A stretch of DNA of 64,000 nucleotides. Origin: Pseudomonas fluorescens. Lineage in GTDB: Bacteria > Pseudomonadota > Gammaproteobacteria > Pseudomonadales > Pseudomonadaceae. A program made the translations under genes and the position numbers. Where the stretch lies: positions 6,012,501 through 6,076,500 of the forward strand of contig NZ_CP012830.1 in the NCBI RefSeq assembly GCF_001307155.1. Reading direction: 5' to 3'. Below are positions 7,086 through 16,904 of the stretch, piece after piece. How positions within the stretch are numbered: the stretch's first letter is position 1; the number at the start of each line of letters is the position of its first letter. A model generated the notes under the pieces. That model saw only the letters and a list, made by a program, of their open reading frames with translations, had not been told where the DNA came from and searched no databases.

Positions 7086-8480
7086 TCAGAGTTGCGACTG
7101 GGCGCCTTCAAACCACGCGAGTTTCTCGCGAAGTTGCACCACTTCTCCCACGATCACCAAGGTCGGCGCATGCACTTCATGCTCCGCCACCAGCTGTGGA
7201 AGGTTGGCCAGCGTGCCGGTGAAAACTCGTTGATTAGGCGTCGTGCCCTGCTGGATCAACGCTGCCGGCGTGTCCGCCGAACGACCATGCCTGATCAATT
7301 CTTCGCAGATGATCGGCAGCCCCACCAGCCCCATGTAAAACACCAGGGTTTGCGCTGGCGCGACCAGATCGCCCCACGGCAGATCCGAGGTGCCGTCCTT
7401 CAGGTGACCGGTGATAAAACGCACCGACTGCGCGTAATCGCGGTGAGTCAGCGGAATCCCGGCGTAGGCTGCGCAACCGCTGGCGGCGGTAATACCCGGC
7501 ACGACCTGGAACGGAATGCCGTGGGCCGCCAGTTCTTCGATCTCTTCGCCACCACGGCCAAAGATGAACGGATCACCGCCCTTCAGCCGCACCACACGCT
7601 TGCCCTGCTTGGCCAGGTTCACCAATTGCTGGTTGATCTGATCCTGAGGCACCGCATGATCGGCACGTCGCTTGCCGACATAGATCCGCTCGGCATCACG
7701 ACGGCACAACTCAAGAATCGCCGGTGCTACCAGACGGTCATACAGCACCACATCGGCTTGCTGCATCAGCCGCAAGGCACGGAATGTCAGTAGATCCGGA
7801 TCACCCGGCCCTGCGCCGACCAGATACACCTCACCTGGAGCGTTGGGGGATTGGCCGTTGATTTTCGCCAGCAACAAACGCTCGGCTTCAGCGCCCTGCC
7901 CGGCCAATTGACGATCAGCGATCGGCCCCTGGAACACCTCTTCCCAGAATGCCCGACGTTGCTGCACATCCGGGAACAGGCCTTTGACCTGATTGCGAAA
8001 ACGCGCTGCCAACCCGGCCAGTTGGCCATAGGTCGAAGGAATCCAGGTTTCCAGCTTGGCGCGGATCAACCGCGCCAACACCGGCGCATCGCCGCCGCTG
8101 GACACGGCAATCACCAACGGCGAACGGTCGACGATCGCCGGGAAGATCACGCTGCACAGGGCCGGCGCGTCCACCACGTTGACCGGCACGCAGCGCCGAT
8201 GAGCATCTTTGGAGACTTGCGCATTCAGTGGTTCGTCGTCGGTAGCGGCAATGATCAGCCCGCAGCCGTCGAGGTCCGACTCACGATAGCCGCGCAACAC
8301 CAACTCGCCGCCACTGTTCTGCACCAGCTCACGCAGCTGGGCTTCGATCTCAGGTGCAACGACCCGCAGCAGCGCGCCGGCGTCGGCCAGCAGACGGGAT
8401 TTGCGCAAGGCAATCTCCCCTCCACCGACGACCAACACACGACTGCCGCGCAGGTTGTGAAACAGCGGCAGAAATTCCAT
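7086..8480 (-). CDS. cysG: Siroheme synthase CysG (trifunctional)
   Basis: Makes siroheme, the cofactor of sulfite and nitrite reductases, from uroporphyrinogen III by methylation, oxidation and Fe insertion. 464 residues, the length of E. coli CysG (457). The N-terminal dehydrogenase/chelatase domain has VVGGGEIALRKSRLL (about 17-31) and the Ser-containing VIAVSSGGDAPVLARLIR. The C-terminal methyltransferase domain starts VYLVGAGPGDPDLLTFRA (near 218) with VVRLKGGDPFIFGRGGEE. It begins right after the serS stop, so it is the last gene of a minus-strand run. Confidence 0.97.
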   Translation of the reverse strand: MEFLPLFHNLRGSRVLVVGGGEIALRKSRLLADAGALLRVVAPEIEAQLRELVQNSGGELVLRGYRESDLDGCGLIIAATDDEPLNAQVSKDAHRRCVPVNVVDAPALCSVIFPAIVDRSPLVIAVSSGGDAPVLARLIRAKLETWIPSTYGQLAGLAARFRNQVKGLFPDVQQRRAFWEEVFQGPIADRQLAGQGAEAERLLLAKINGQSPNAPGEVYLVGAGPGDPDLLTFRALRLMQQADVVLYDRLVAPAILELCRRDAERIYVGKRRADHAVPQDQINQQLVNLAKQGKRVVRLKGGDPFIFGRGGEEIEELAAHGIPFQVVPGITAASGCAAYAGIPLTHRDYAQSVRFITGHLKDGTSDLPWGDLVAPAQTLVFYMGLVGLPIICEELIRHGRSADTPAALIQQGTTPNQRVFTGTLANLPQLVAEHEVHAPTLVIVGEVVQLREKLAWFEGAQSQL

Positions 8481-9761
8481 TTAGCCGATGACCTCAAGGC
8501 CGCCCATGTACGGCTTGAGCACGGCTGGCACGCGGATCGAACCGTCGGCCTGCTGATAGTTCTCCAGCACCGCCACCAGGGTACGACCGACCGCCAGGCC
8601 GGAACCGTTCAGGGTGTGGACCAGCTCGGGCTTGCCGGTTTCCGGGTTACGGAAACGTGCTTGCATGCGCCGGGCCTGGAAATCGCCGCAGTTGGAGCAC
8701 GACGAAATTTCACGGTATTTGCCCTGGCTCGGGACCCACACTTCCAGGTCGTAGGTCTTGACCGCGCTGAAGCCCATGTCGCCGGTGCACAGCGCCAGGG
8801 TACGGTATGGCAGTTCGAGCAATTGCAGGACTTTCTCGGCGTTGGCGGTCAGGCTTTCCAGCGCTTCCATCGAAGTCGATGGCTCAACGATCTGGACCAT
8901 TTCGACCTTGTCGAACTGGTGCTGACGAATCATCCCACGGGTGTCACGGCCCGACGCACCGGCTTCGCTACGGAAGCACGGGGTGTGAGCGACGAATTTG
9001 ATCGGCAGCTGTTTGGCGTCGATGATTTCGCCAGCCACGATGTTGGTCAGCGACACTTCAGCAGTCGGGATCAGGTACAGATCGGCTTCGCCTTCGCGGC
9101 TGATCTTGAACAGGTCTTCCTCGAACTTCGGCAGTTGACCGGTGCCCTGCAAGGCCGGCGCCTGAACCAGATAAGGCGTGTAGGCTTCTTCGTAGCCATG
9201 CTCGGTGGTGTGCAGGTTGATCATGAACTGCGCCAGTGCGCGGTGCAGACGGGCAATCGGCCCACGCAGCAAGGAGAAACGGGCACCGGACAGCTTGGCC
9301 GCGGTTTCAAAGTCCAGCCAGCCGAACTTCTCGCCCAGCGCGACGTGATCCTTGATCTCGAAATCGAAGGTGGTCGGCGTGCCCCAGCGGCGCACTTCGA
9401 CGTTGCCGTCTTCGTCGGAACCAATCGGCACCGACTCGTGCGGCAGGTTCGGAATATTCAGCAGGATCGAGTCCAGTTCGGTCTGGATCTCGTCCAGCTC
9501 GACTTTGCCGATACCAAGCTCGTTCGCCATGCGCTCGACGTCGGCCATCAACGGCGCGATGTCTTCGCCGCGCTGCTTGGCCTGACCGATGGATTTGGAG
9601 CGCGCGTTACGTTCAGCCTGCAGTGCTTCGGTGCGGGTCTGGACGGTCTTGCGCTGTTCTTCCAGCGCTTCGATGCGCGCAACATCCAGGCTGAAGCCGC
9701 GGGATGCCAGGCGGTCCGCTACGTCCTGAAGGTTGCTACGTAACAGTTTGGAATCGAGCAT
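8481..9761 (-). CDS. serS: Seryl-tRNA synthetase
   Basis: Charges tRNA-Ser and tRNA-Sec with serine. 426 residues, standard length. The N-terminal antiparallel coiled-coil arm spans about residues 28-100 (QRKTVQTRTEALQAERNARS). Class II motifs: motif 2 SEAGASGRDTRGMIRQHQF and motif 3 NGSGLAVGRTLVAVLENY near the C-terminus. The start codon at 9761 is preceded by GAGAG. It shares the run with crcB upstream (16-base gap) and cysG downstream (no gap). Confidence 0.98.
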   Translation of the reverse strand: MLDSKLLRSNLQDVADRLASRGFSLDVARIEALEEQRKTVQTRTEALQAERNARSKSIGQAKQRGEDIAPLMADVERMANELGIGKVELDEIQTELDSILLNIPNLPHESVPIGSDEDGNVEVRRWGTPTTFDFEIKDHVALGEKFGWLDFETAAKLSGARFSLLRGPIARLHRALAQFMINLHTTEHGYEEAYTPYLVQAPALQGTGQLPKFEEDLFKISREGEADLYLIPTAEVSLTNIVAGEIIDAKQLPIKFVAHTPCFRSEAGASGRDTRGMIRQHQFDKVEMVQIVEPSTSMEALESLTANAEKVLQLLELPYRTLALCTGDMGFSAVKTYDLEVWVPSQGKYREISSCSNCGDFQARRMQARFRNPETGKPELVHTLNGSGLAVGRTLVAVLENYQQADGSIRVPAVLKPYMGGLEVIG

Positions 9762-9777
9762 GTCGGTCTCTCGTTTA

Positions 9778-10152
9778 TCAAAGTTTGGTCAGGGACAGGC
9801 CAGCCCAGGTCGCGAGCAGCCCGCCGAATACGCTGATTGCCGCGTAGCCCAGGGCCAGCGGTACTTGCCCGCTTTCGAGCAAGCGCACCGTATCCAGTGA
9901 AAAGGATGAAAAAGTCGTCAGGCCGCCAAGGAAGCCCACCATCAACCCGGCACGCACCTCAATCGGCACTTCCGGGCGCAGCATAAACAGACCATACAAA
10001 AAGCCGATCAACAGGCAGCCAATGATATTAACGGCCAGCGTCGCGGTATAGAAGTGCCGCGGCCAATTTGCGTTGATCCAGTTGCCGGTCGCAAAACGCA
10101 GTAATGTGCCGGCAATACCGCCGACGGAGACCGCAACGATCAAGGGAATCAA
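9778..10152 (-). CDS. crcB: Fluoride-specific exporter CrcB (Fluc)
   Basis: Small dimeric channel that expels fluoride. 124 residues with four predicted membrane segments. Family motifs seen: GGIAGTLLRFATGNW (11-25), NIIGCLLIGFLYGL and GFLGGLTTFSSFSLDTVRLL, which contains the Thr/Phe/Ser polar track. Its start overlaps the rarA stop by 4 bases. No fluoride riboswitch is evident, as expected for an internal operon gene. Confidence 0.95.
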   Translation of the reverse strand: MIPLIVAVSVGGIAGTLLRFATGNWINANWPRHFYTATLAVNIIGCLLIGFLYGLFMLRPEVPIEVRAGLMVGFLGGLTTFSSFSLDTVRLLESGQVPLALGYAAISVFGGLLATWAGLSLTKL

Positions 10153-11474
10153 GGTTTTCTCCGCTGTTTGGGGCTCAGACGGTCCAGCTGCGCAAGGTGG
10201 TTGAGCTTCTCGCCGATCTTCAATTCGAGGCCACGGGGTACCGGACGATAGAACGACTGCGGCTCCAGTTCCTCCGGGAAATAATCTTCGCCGGCCGCGT
10301 AAGCGTCCGGTTCGTCGTGGGCATAACGGTATTCGTCGCCGTAACCGAGTTGTTTCATCAACTTGGTCGGGGCATTGCGCAAATGCAGCGGGACTTCCAG
10401 CGAGCCATGCTCGGCAGCGCTACGCATGGCAGCTTTGAAGCCCATATAAACCGCGTTGCTTTTCGGCGCACAGGCCAGATAGGTAATCGCCTGCGCGACC
10501 GCCAACTCGCCTTCGGGGCTGCCCAGCCGCTCCTGCACATCCCACGCCGCCAGGCACAGGCTCAAGGCACGCGGGTCAGCATTGCCGATGTCTTCGCTGG
10601 CCATGCGCACCACGCGCCGGGCCAGGTACAACGGATCGCAGCCACCATCGAGCATCCGTGCGAACCAGTACAGCGCGCCGTCCGGGTTGGAGCCGCGCAC
10701 CGATTTGTGCAGCGCAGAGATCTGGTCGTAAAACGCTTCGCCGCCTTTGTCGAAACGTCGCCGGGTGTCGCCAAGCAGGCTTTGCAGCAGCTCGACGCCG
10801 ATTTCCGTGCCGTCTTCGGCCAGGTCGGAGGCGTTCTCCAGCAAGTTCAGCAGACGCCGGCCGTCACCGTCAGCGGCGCTGAGCAGCATCTTGAAACCGT
10901 CGTCGCCGAGGCTCAGCTGACGCTTGCCCAGACCACGCTCTTCGGTCAACGCCCGCTGCACCAGTTTGTGCAGCGCGGTTTCGTCGAGGCTCTTGAGCAC
11001 GTAGACGCGCGCACGGGACAGCAGTGCGTTATTCAGTTCAAACGACGGGTTTTCGGTGGTCGCGCCAATGAAAATCAGCGTGCCGTCTTCGACGTACGGC
11101 AGAAAGGCATCTTGTTGCGACTTGTTGAAGCGATGGACTTCGTCGACGAACAGAATGGTTCGGCGGCCATATTGCCCGGCCTGCTGCTTGGCAACTTCCA
11201 CCGCCTGGCGGATCTCCTTGACCCCGGCCAGCACCGCCGAGACCGTTTCGAAGTGCGCATCCGAAACTTCCGCGAGCAGTCGCGCCAGGGTGGTTTTACC
11301 CACGCCCGGCGGCCCCCAGAAAATCATCGAGTGCAAGGCACCCTGCTCCAGCGCCTCGCGCAACGGCTTGCCGCGGGCCAACAGGTGTTCCTGACCGACA
11401 TACTCGTCCAGGTTGGCCGCACGTAAACGGGCGGCCAACGGCTGAGCTATCGGGGCACTGCGAAACAGGTCCAT
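10149..11474 (-). CDS. rarA: Replication-associated recombination protein A (RarA/MgsA)
   Basis: AAA+ clamp-loader-like ATPase acting at stalled replication forks. 441 residues, typical length. Walker A is WGPPGVGKTTLARLLAE (about 53-69), Walker B ILFVDEVHRFNKSQQD, sensor GATTENPSFELNNALLSRAR, followed by the C-terminal tetramerisation domain with RMLDGGCDPLYLARR. ATG 11474 is preferred to the GTG one codon upstream. The upstream Shine-Dalgarno match is weak. A REPIN separates it from lolA. Confidence 0.95.
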   Translation of the reverse strand: MDLFRSAPIAQPLAARLRAANLDEYVGQEHLLARGKPLREALEQGALHSMIFWGPPGVGKTTLARLLAEVSDAHFETVSAVLAGVKEIRQAVEVAKQQAGQYGRRTILFVDEVHRFNKSQQDAFLPYVEDGTLIFIGATTENPSFELNNALLSRARVYVLKSLDETALHKLVQRALTEERGLGKRQLSLGDDGFKMLLSAADGDGRRLLNLLENASDLAEDGTEIGVELLQSLLGDTRRRFDKGGEAFYDQISALHKSVRGSNPDGALYWFARMLDGGCDPLYLARRVVRMASEDIGNADPRALSLCLAAWDVQERLGSPEGELAVAQAITYLACAPKSNAVYMGFKAAMRSAAEHGSLEVPLHLRNAPTKLMKQLGYGDEYRYAHDEPDAYAAGEDYFPEELEPQSFYRPVPRGLELKIGEKLNHLAQLDRLSPKQRRKP

Positions 11475-11529
11475 CACGTAGGGTTAAAACCTCGAATTAT
11501 TACGTAATTCTCAAGTCTGGCGAATACCC

Positions 11530-11622
11530 TGTGGTGAGGGAGCTTGCTCCCGCTGGACTGCGTAGCAGTCCCCATTTTCAGGGCCGCTTCGCGCCCCAGC
11601 GGGAGCAAGCTCCCTCGCCACA
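11530..11622. repeat. REPIN between rarA and lolA
   Basis: Two inverted REP arms: 11530-11556 (TGTGGTGAGGGAGCTTGCTC...) and 11596-11622 (its inverse, ending CCCTCGCCACA), with a smaller inner hairpin ACTGCGTAGCAGT. Same family as 31,991-32,085. Confidence 0.85.
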
Positions 11623-11656
11623 GGTTCAGTATTCGGCTTAAGTGATCGGCATTAGG

Positions 11657-11676
11657 GCAAGCCCCCTCACCACAAA
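11657..11676. repeat. Solitary REP half-site
   Basis: GGCAAGCCCCCTCACCACA near 11657-11675 matches one arm of the REP family at 7052-7081 without a partner arm. Confidence 0.5.
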
Positions 11677-11733
11677 TTATGTGTGTGTGCTGCAGCTTTC
11701 CTTGACTGTCCAGCACCGGGTTACTGCTGCTCT

Positions 11734-12357
11734 TTATTCCTGGATCACGTCCGCGCCCTTGGGGATGTCGAACTTGAACTTGGAGGCCGGAATCGGCTCG
11801 TTGGCCTTGACCCCGGTGAACAGGATATTGGTGCGCTGACCGACGCTGTCGATCATCTGCATGTCATTGACCATACCGTTGCGGAACGACAGGCGCAGGC
11901 TGTCGAACAGCGTGTCCTTGGTCTTGGGCTTGAGCGTGAAGTCGATCACGCCGCCGGCTTCCTTGGACGTAATGGCGAAGCTCTGGCTGATTTTCGACAC
12001 ATCACCGGACAGCAACAATGCTGGAGTCTGGGTCAGGCGCTGATCAAGGTTCTTGATGGTGACCTGTTGCAGGTCCGGGTCCCACAAGGAAACCTTCTTG
12101 CCATCCGACACCATCAGCTGTTCTTGCGGTGCATCGGTGTGCCAGTAGAACAGGCCCGGACGCTGCAAGGACATTTCGCCAGCGGTTTCCTGCAACTGAG
12201 TACCGCTGCCGTCGAGGGTCAGCTGAGAGAAACGTGCGGTCAGGGTCTGCGACTTTTCGAGCAACTGAGTCAGACGCGCCACGTCCTTGTCATCGGCGTG
12301 GGCCGAAAGCGTGGTTAAAGCCAGTACCGGCAGCAGCAACATGCGGATAAGACGCAT
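11734..12357 (-). CDS. lolA: Outer-membrane lipoprotein carrier protein LolA
   Basis: Periplasmic chaperone that ferries lipoproteins from LolCDE to LolB. 207 residues. A signal peptide MRLIRMLLLPVLALTTLSAHA (given in part: LLLPVLALTTLSAHA) precedes the mature start DDKDVARLTQLL. Family features: LTARFSQLTLDGSGTQLQ and the hydrophobic-cradle strands PGLFYWHTDAP and VSLWDPDLQQVTI. ATG 12357 has GAGG 7-8 bases before it; the longer open frame upstream lacks a site and would bury the signal peptide. Lies 58 bases after ftsK. Confidence 0.95.
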   Translation of the reverse strand: MRLIRMLLLPVLALTTLSAHADDKDVARLTQLLEKSQTLTARFSQLTLDGSGTQLQETAGEMSLQRPGLFYWHTDAPQEQLMVSDGKKVSLWDPDLQQVTIKNLDQRLTQTPALLLSGDVSKISQSFAITSKEAGGVIDFTLKPKTKDTLFDSLRLSFRNGMVNDMQMIDSVGQRTNILFTGVKANEPIPASKFKFDIPKGADVIQE

Positions 12358-12415
12358 GGGAGTCCTCTTTGATATTCGTTTGAATGGCGTGCCGCGTGAT
12401 TTCACGCGGCACCGG

Positions 12416-14821
12416 TCAGTCGCGCATAGGGCCTGGTGCAAGCACTTCGCGCGAGCCGTTGGTATTCATGGAGGTCACGACCCCGGCCATTTCCATGGCT
12501 TCGATCATGCGCGCAGCGCGGTTGTAGCCGATCTTCAGCTTGCGCTGAACCGCAGAGATCGAGGCGCGGCGGCTTTCCAGCACGAACTGCACCGCTTCGT
12601 CATAGAGCGCGTCGGTTTCCGCATCATCGTCGCCGCCACCGCTGCTGCCTTCAAAGCCACTGCCCGCCTCTTCGACACCGTTAAGGATGTCGTCGTTGTA
12701 CTCCGGTGCACCGCGCAGTTTCCAGGCTTCAACTACCCGGTGAACTTCATCGTCGGAAACGAACGCGCCGTGAACCCGAATCGGCAGACTGGTGCCCGGT
12801 GGCATGTAAAGCATGTCACCGTGACCCAGCAACTGCTCGGCACCACCCTGGTCGATGATGGTTCGCGAGTCGATCTTGCTCGATACCTGGAACGCCATAC
12901 GGGTCGGAATGTTGGCCTTGATCAGACCGGTGATCACATCCACCGATGGACGCTGGGTCGCAAGGATCAAGTGAATACCGGCCGCACGGGCTTTCTGGGC
13001 GATCCGGGCGATCAGCTCTTCAACCTTCTTGCCGACGATCATCATCATGTCGGCGAATTCGTCGACCACCACCACGATGGTTGGCAGCTTGGTCAGCAGC
13101 GGAGCTTCGTCGTGAATGCTTTCGCGGTTGTACAACGGATCTGTCAGCGGTGTACCCGCCTCCTGCGCTTCTCTGACCTTCTGGTTGAAGCCCGACAGGT
13201 TACGCACGCCCATCTTCGCCATCAGCTTGTAGCGACGTTCCATCTCGGCCACGCTCCAGCGCAACGCGTTGGCGGCGTCCTTCATGTCGGTGACCACCGG
13301 GCACAGCAGGTGCGGAATGCCTTCGTAGATCGACAATTCAAGCATTTTCGGGTCGATCATGATCAGCTTGGCGTCTTCCGGGCCCGACTTGAACAGGATC
13401 GACAGAATCATTGCGTTCACGCCCACCGACTTACCGGAACCGGTGGTACCGGCTACCAGCAGGTGAGGCATTTTTGCCAGGTCGGTGATGACCGGCTTGC
13501 CGCCGATGTCATGGCCCAGGGCCAGGGTGACCGGGGACTTGGCGTCATCGTATTCCGGTGTCGACAACACTTCGGAGAAGCGCACGATCTGCCGGTCTTC
13601 GTTGGGAATCTCGATGCCGACCGTGGTCTTGCCGGGAATCACTTCCACTACCCGCACACTGGTCACTGCCAGCGAACGCGCAAGGTCTTTGGCCAGGTTG
13701 GAGATACGGCTGACTTTTACCCCGGCCGCCGGTTGAATCTCGTAGCGGGTAATCACCGGGCCCGGGTGAATCGAATCCACCGAGACTTCGACGCCGAATT
13801 CCTTGAGCTTGATTTCCAGCAGATGGCCAACCGCAGCCAGCGACTCAGGCGAATAGTTGAGTTGTTTCTTTTCAGCCGGGTCGAGAATCGAGATCGGCGG
13901 CAAGGTGCCTTCCACTGCACTGTCTACGAACAGCGGCGCCTGTTTCTCTTTTTCGACGCGTTTGCTTGGAGGCGGCGCTTTCGGCGGTGCTGGAGCAATC
14001 ACCGGCGGAACCTGCTTCTCGCGCTCGGACATGTGCTTGCTCAGGGCCTGTTCACGCTCGATCAGGCGTTCCTTGACCTTGGCTTGCTCGCGCTTGTCGG
14101 TCACGGTCGGAGCCACGACTTCGTGCACCCGATCGTCGACTTCACGCAATTGTGCAACCAGTTGCTTGCGTTCAGTGCGCGCAGCCCACCAGCGATTGGC
14201 AGCTCCCTGGAACAGTTCGAACAGGTCGAGAGTGATCTTGCCGGTGACGTCCATCACCTTGAACCATGAAAGGTCGGTGAACACGGTCAGGCCGAACAGA
14301 AACAGCGCGATGAACATCAGGGTGCTGCCCTGGATATTCAGCGCGTTCTTCGCCAGATCGCCCAGGCTTTCACCCAATGCACCGCCAGCGCCGGCCGGCA
14401 AACCGGTCGGGGCGTGGAAATGGATATGCGCCAGGGCTGCGCCCGACAGCACCAGAAACACCAGGCCGATCAGGCGCCAGGAAAACAGCCAGCCGCTCCA
14501 CTGCCACGGTTCGTGGCGCTGGCGAAAGATCTGGTAAGTCTTGATCGCCAGCAACAGCGGGAAGATATAGGCGAAGTAACCCAGCACCATGAACAGGATA
14601 TCGGCGCTGTAGGAGCCGGCCGGCCCGCCGAAGTTCTGTACATCGTCGATTTTGCTGTTATGACTCCAGCCCGGATCGTCCTTGCCATAGGTCAGCAAGG
14701 CCATCATCAGGAACAGGCACAAGGCACCGATGGCGATCAGTGCACCTTCCTTGAGCCGGTAGTGCAGATGCTGACGCCAGAGTGGAACTACTGTTTTAGG
14801 TGCTGCGGTGGATTTCTTCAA
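12416..14821 (-). CDS. ftsK: DNA translocase FtsK
   Basis: Septum-anchored DNA pump that clears chromosomes and activates XerCD at dif. 801 residues. About four membrane segments lie in the first 190 residues (for example LIAIGALCLFLMMALLTYG), then a short charged linker. The motor follows with Walker A VAGTTGSGKSVGVNAM (about 457-472) and Walker B IVVVVDEFADMMM. The C-terminal gamma winged-helix domain DALYDEAVQFVLESRRAS would read KOPS. The linker is short compared with the 1329-residue E. coli protein, which is normal in Pseudomonas. Confidence 0.97.
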   Translation of the reverse strand: MKKSTAAPKTVVPLWRQHLHYRLKEGALIAIGALCLFLMMALLTYGKDDPGWSHNSKIDDVQNFGGPAGSYSADILFMVLGYFAYIFPLLLAIKTYQIFRQRHEPWQWSGWLFSWRLIGLVFLVLSGAALAHIHFHAPTGLPAGAGGALGESLGDLAKNALNIQGSTLMFIALFLFGLTVFTDLSWFKVMDVTGKITLDLFELFQGAANRWWAARTERKQLVAQLREVDDRVHEVVAPTVTDKREQAKVKERLIEREQALSKHMSEREKQVPPVIAPAPPKAPPPSKRVEKEKQAPLFVDSAVEGTLPPISILDPAEKKQLNYSPESLAAVGHLLEIKLKEFGVEVSVDSIHPGPVITRYEIQPAAGVKVSRISNLAKDLARSLAVTSVRVVEVIPGKTTVGIEIPNEDRQIVRFSEVLSTPEYDDAKSPVTLALGHDIGGKPVITDLAKMPHLLVAGTTGSGKSVGVNAMILSILFKSGPEDAKLIMIDPKMLELSIYEGIPHLLCPVVTDMKDAANALRWSVAEMERRYKLMAKMGVRNLSGFNQKVREAQEAGTPLTDPLYNRESIHDEAPLLTKLPTIVVVVDEFADMMMIVGKKVEELIARIAQKARAAGIHLILATQRPSVDVITGLIKANIPTRMAFQVSSKIDSRTIIDQGGAEQLLGHGDMLYMPPGTSLPIRVHGAFVSDDEVHRVVEAWKLRGAPEYNDDILNGVEEAGSGFEGSSGGGDDDAETDALYDEAVQFVLESRRASISAVQRKLKIGYNRAARMIEAMEMAGVVTSMNTNGSREVLAPGPMRD

Positions 14822-15150
14822 AACGCGTCTTTTCCTGCGCCTGTAGCGCGTCCAACTGTTGATTGACTACAAAAAACTGCCCACTCCGGGCAGGTAACAA
14901 AGTTAACGGGCGCAACAGAGACTACTTTTAACACTCTGACATCGAAATCTGAAACCGTCGGAGATGCCGAAGACAGCGATCTTTTATAACGAAGATTTCG
15001 GAACATCCTGATACAGACCGGCATTGTACGGGTTTGCCCGCACGATGCCACGCCAGAGCAGCTAAGGTGTAGCATAGCCAAAAGTACGTTGCGTGCGCTT
15101 CAATTTGAGCATGCATTCTCTTTTGTGACAAAGGCTTATGAGGTGTTTTT
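14822..15150. other. Divergent promoter region ftsK / trxB
   Basis: 329 bases without a credible gene. It must hold the promoters for ftsK-lolA (minus) and trxB (plus). No clear sigma-70 pair or operator palindrome stood out. Confidence 0.5.
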
Positions 15151-16101
15151 ATGAGCGAAGCTAAGCATTCACGCCTGATCATTCTGGGTTCCGGCCCTGC
15201 CGGTTACAGCGCCGCCGTTTATGCCGCTCGTGCCAACCTCAAGCCGACTGTTATTACCGGCCTGCAAGCCGGCGGTCAATTGACCACCACCATTGAAGTC
15301 GACAACTGGCCAGGCGATGTTGAAGGCCTGACCGGCCCGGTGCTGATGGAACGCATGCAAAAACATGCCGAGCGTTTCGACACCGAGATCGTCTACGACC
15401 ACATTCACACCGCAGAGTTGCAGCAGCGGCCGTTTCGCCTCACTGGCGACAGTGGCACCTACACCTGCGATGCATTGATTATCGCGACCGGTGCTTCGGC
15501 ACAATACCTGGGGCTGCCTTCTGAAGAAACCTTCGCCGGCAAAGGCGTTTCTGCCTGTGCCACCTGCGATGGTTTTTTCTACCGCAATCAGGTGGTCGCA
15601 GTGATTGGCGGTGGCAACACGGCCGTTGAAGAAGCGCTGTACCTGGCCAACATCGCCAAGGAAGTGCATCTGATTCATCGTCGCGACAAACTGCGCTCAG
15701 AGAAGATTCTTCAGGACAAACTGTTCGAGCGTGCCAAAAATGGCAACATTCGCCTGCACTGGAACCAGAACCTTGAAGAGGTATTGGGCGATGCCAGCGG
15801 CGTAACCGGTGCACGCCTGCGCGACAGCCTGACCGGCGCGATGAAAGACCTGGAGCTGACCGGCGTATTCATCGCCATCGGCCATAAACCCAATACCGAC
15901 CTGTTCCAGGGTCAGCTGGAAATGCATAACGGCTACCTGCGAGTTCGCGGCGGCAGCGAAGGCAATGCCACCGCCACCGAGATCGAAGGGGTGTTTGCCG
16001 CCGGCGATGTGGCCGACCATGTCTACCGTCAGGCGGTGACTTCCGCCGGTGCCGGCTGCATGGCGGCACTGGACGCGGAGAAGTACCTGGACGACAACTG
16101 A
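15151..16101 (+). CDS. trxB: Thioredoxin reductase
   Basis: FAD enzyme that reduces thioredoxin with NADPH. 316 residues, standard. FAD site ILGSGPAGYSAAVYAARA (11-28), redox-active Cys136-Ala-Thr-Cys139 in SACATCDGFFY, NADPH site VIGGGNTAVEEALYL followed by HRRDKLR, and C-terminal FAD motif GVFAAGDVADHVYRQ. The ATG at 15151 follows GAGGTG. Leads toward the aat-bpt-infA genes on the same strand. Confidence 0.97.
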   Translation: MSEAKHSRLIILGSGPAGYSAAVYAARANLKPTVITGLQAGGQLTTTIEVDNWPGDVEGLTGPVLMERMQKHAERFDTEIVYDHIHTAELQQRPFRLTGDSGTYTCDALIIATGASAQYLGLPSEETFAGKGVSACATCDGFFYRNQVVAVIGGGNTAVEEALYLANIAKEVHLIHRRDKLRSEKILQDKLFERAKNGNIRLHWNQNLEEVLGDASGVTGARLRDSLTGAMKDLELTGVFIAIGHKPNTDLFQGQLEMHNGYLRVRGGSEGNATATEIEGVFAAGDVADHVYRQAVTSAGAGCMAALDAEKYLDDN

Positions 16102-16165
16102 TAAGACATTCATTGCGGCAGGCCAATGCCTGCCGCTGCCCTCCCCTTCTGCAAGCCTGGATACC

Positions 16166-16846
16166 ATGCTGACCTGGTTACAACGCGACTCCCTGAAATT
16201 CCCGCCGCTGGAAAAAGCCATGCGCGACCCCAACGGCCTGCTTGCCGCTGGCGGCGACCTGAGCGCCGATCGGCTGATCCAGGCTTACCGCCACGGTTGC
16301 TTCCCGTGGTTTTCGGAGGGCCAACCGATCCTGTGGTGGTCTCCTGACCCACGCACCGTATTGTTTCCCGACGAATTGCATATTTCTCGCAGCCTCGGCA
16401 AGCTGTTGCGCCAAAAGCGTTACGACGTGACGTTCGATCAGGACTTCCCGGCCGTCATACGCGCCTGCGCAGCTCCGCGGGAGTACGCCGATGGCACCTG
16501 GATCACCGAAGCGATGCAAACCGCCTACATGGAGCTGCACGCTCGCGGATACGCCCACTCGGTCGAAGTCTGGGACCAAGGGGTATTGGTGGGTGGGCTC
16601 TATGGCCTGGCCATGGGTCAGCTGTTTTTTGGTGAATCGATGTTCAGCCGGGCCGACAACGCCTCCAAGGTCGGCTTCGCCACGCTGGTCAACCACCTCA
16701 AGGACGCCGGTTTCGTGCTGATCGACTGCCAGATGCCGACCGGTCATCTGCACAGTCTGGGTGCCCGGGCGATCCCGCGCCGAGAGTTTGCTGGCTATCT
16801 GCAGCAACACCTTGATCAAGCCAGCGGCGCCCCATGGGTTTGCTGA
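16166..16846 (+). CDS. aat: Leucyl/phenylalanyl-tRNA--protein transferase
   Basis: Adds Leu or Phe from charged tRNA to proteins with N-terminal Arg or Lys, creating a destabilising residue for ClpS-ClpAP. 226 residues. Family motifs: GLLAAGGDLSADRLIQAYRH (20-39 in part), GCFPWFSEGQPILWWSPDPR (in the same stretch), and AMGQLFFGESMFSRADNASK near residues 150-170. ATG 16166 gives the family start MLTWLQ. Followed by bpt after 58 bases. Confidence 0.96.
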   Translation: MLTWLQRDSLKFPPLEKAMRDPNGLLAAGGDLSADRLIQAYRHGCFPWFSEGQPILWWSPDPRTVLFPDELHISRSLGKLLRQKRYDVTFDQDFPAVIRACAAPREYADGTWITEAMQTAYMELHARGYAHSVEVWDQGVLVGGLYGLAMGQLFFGESMFSRADNASKVGFATLVNHLKDAGFVLIDCQMPTGHLHSLGARAIPRREFAGYLQQHLDQASGAPWVC

Positions 16847-16904
16847 GCGACTTTTGCGCTCGTGGCTTACACTTAATTGAACAGCTATTCCCGAGGGTTG
16901 ATTC

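Noticed and set aside
7851..9743. 630-residue plus-strand frame over cysG and serS
   Set aside because: Antisense to two conserved genes; His/Gln/Arg-rich composition typical of a shadow frame.
12287..14269. 660-residue plus-strand frame over ftsK
   Set aside because: Shadow of ftsK; same unusual composition, no ribosome site and no known domain.
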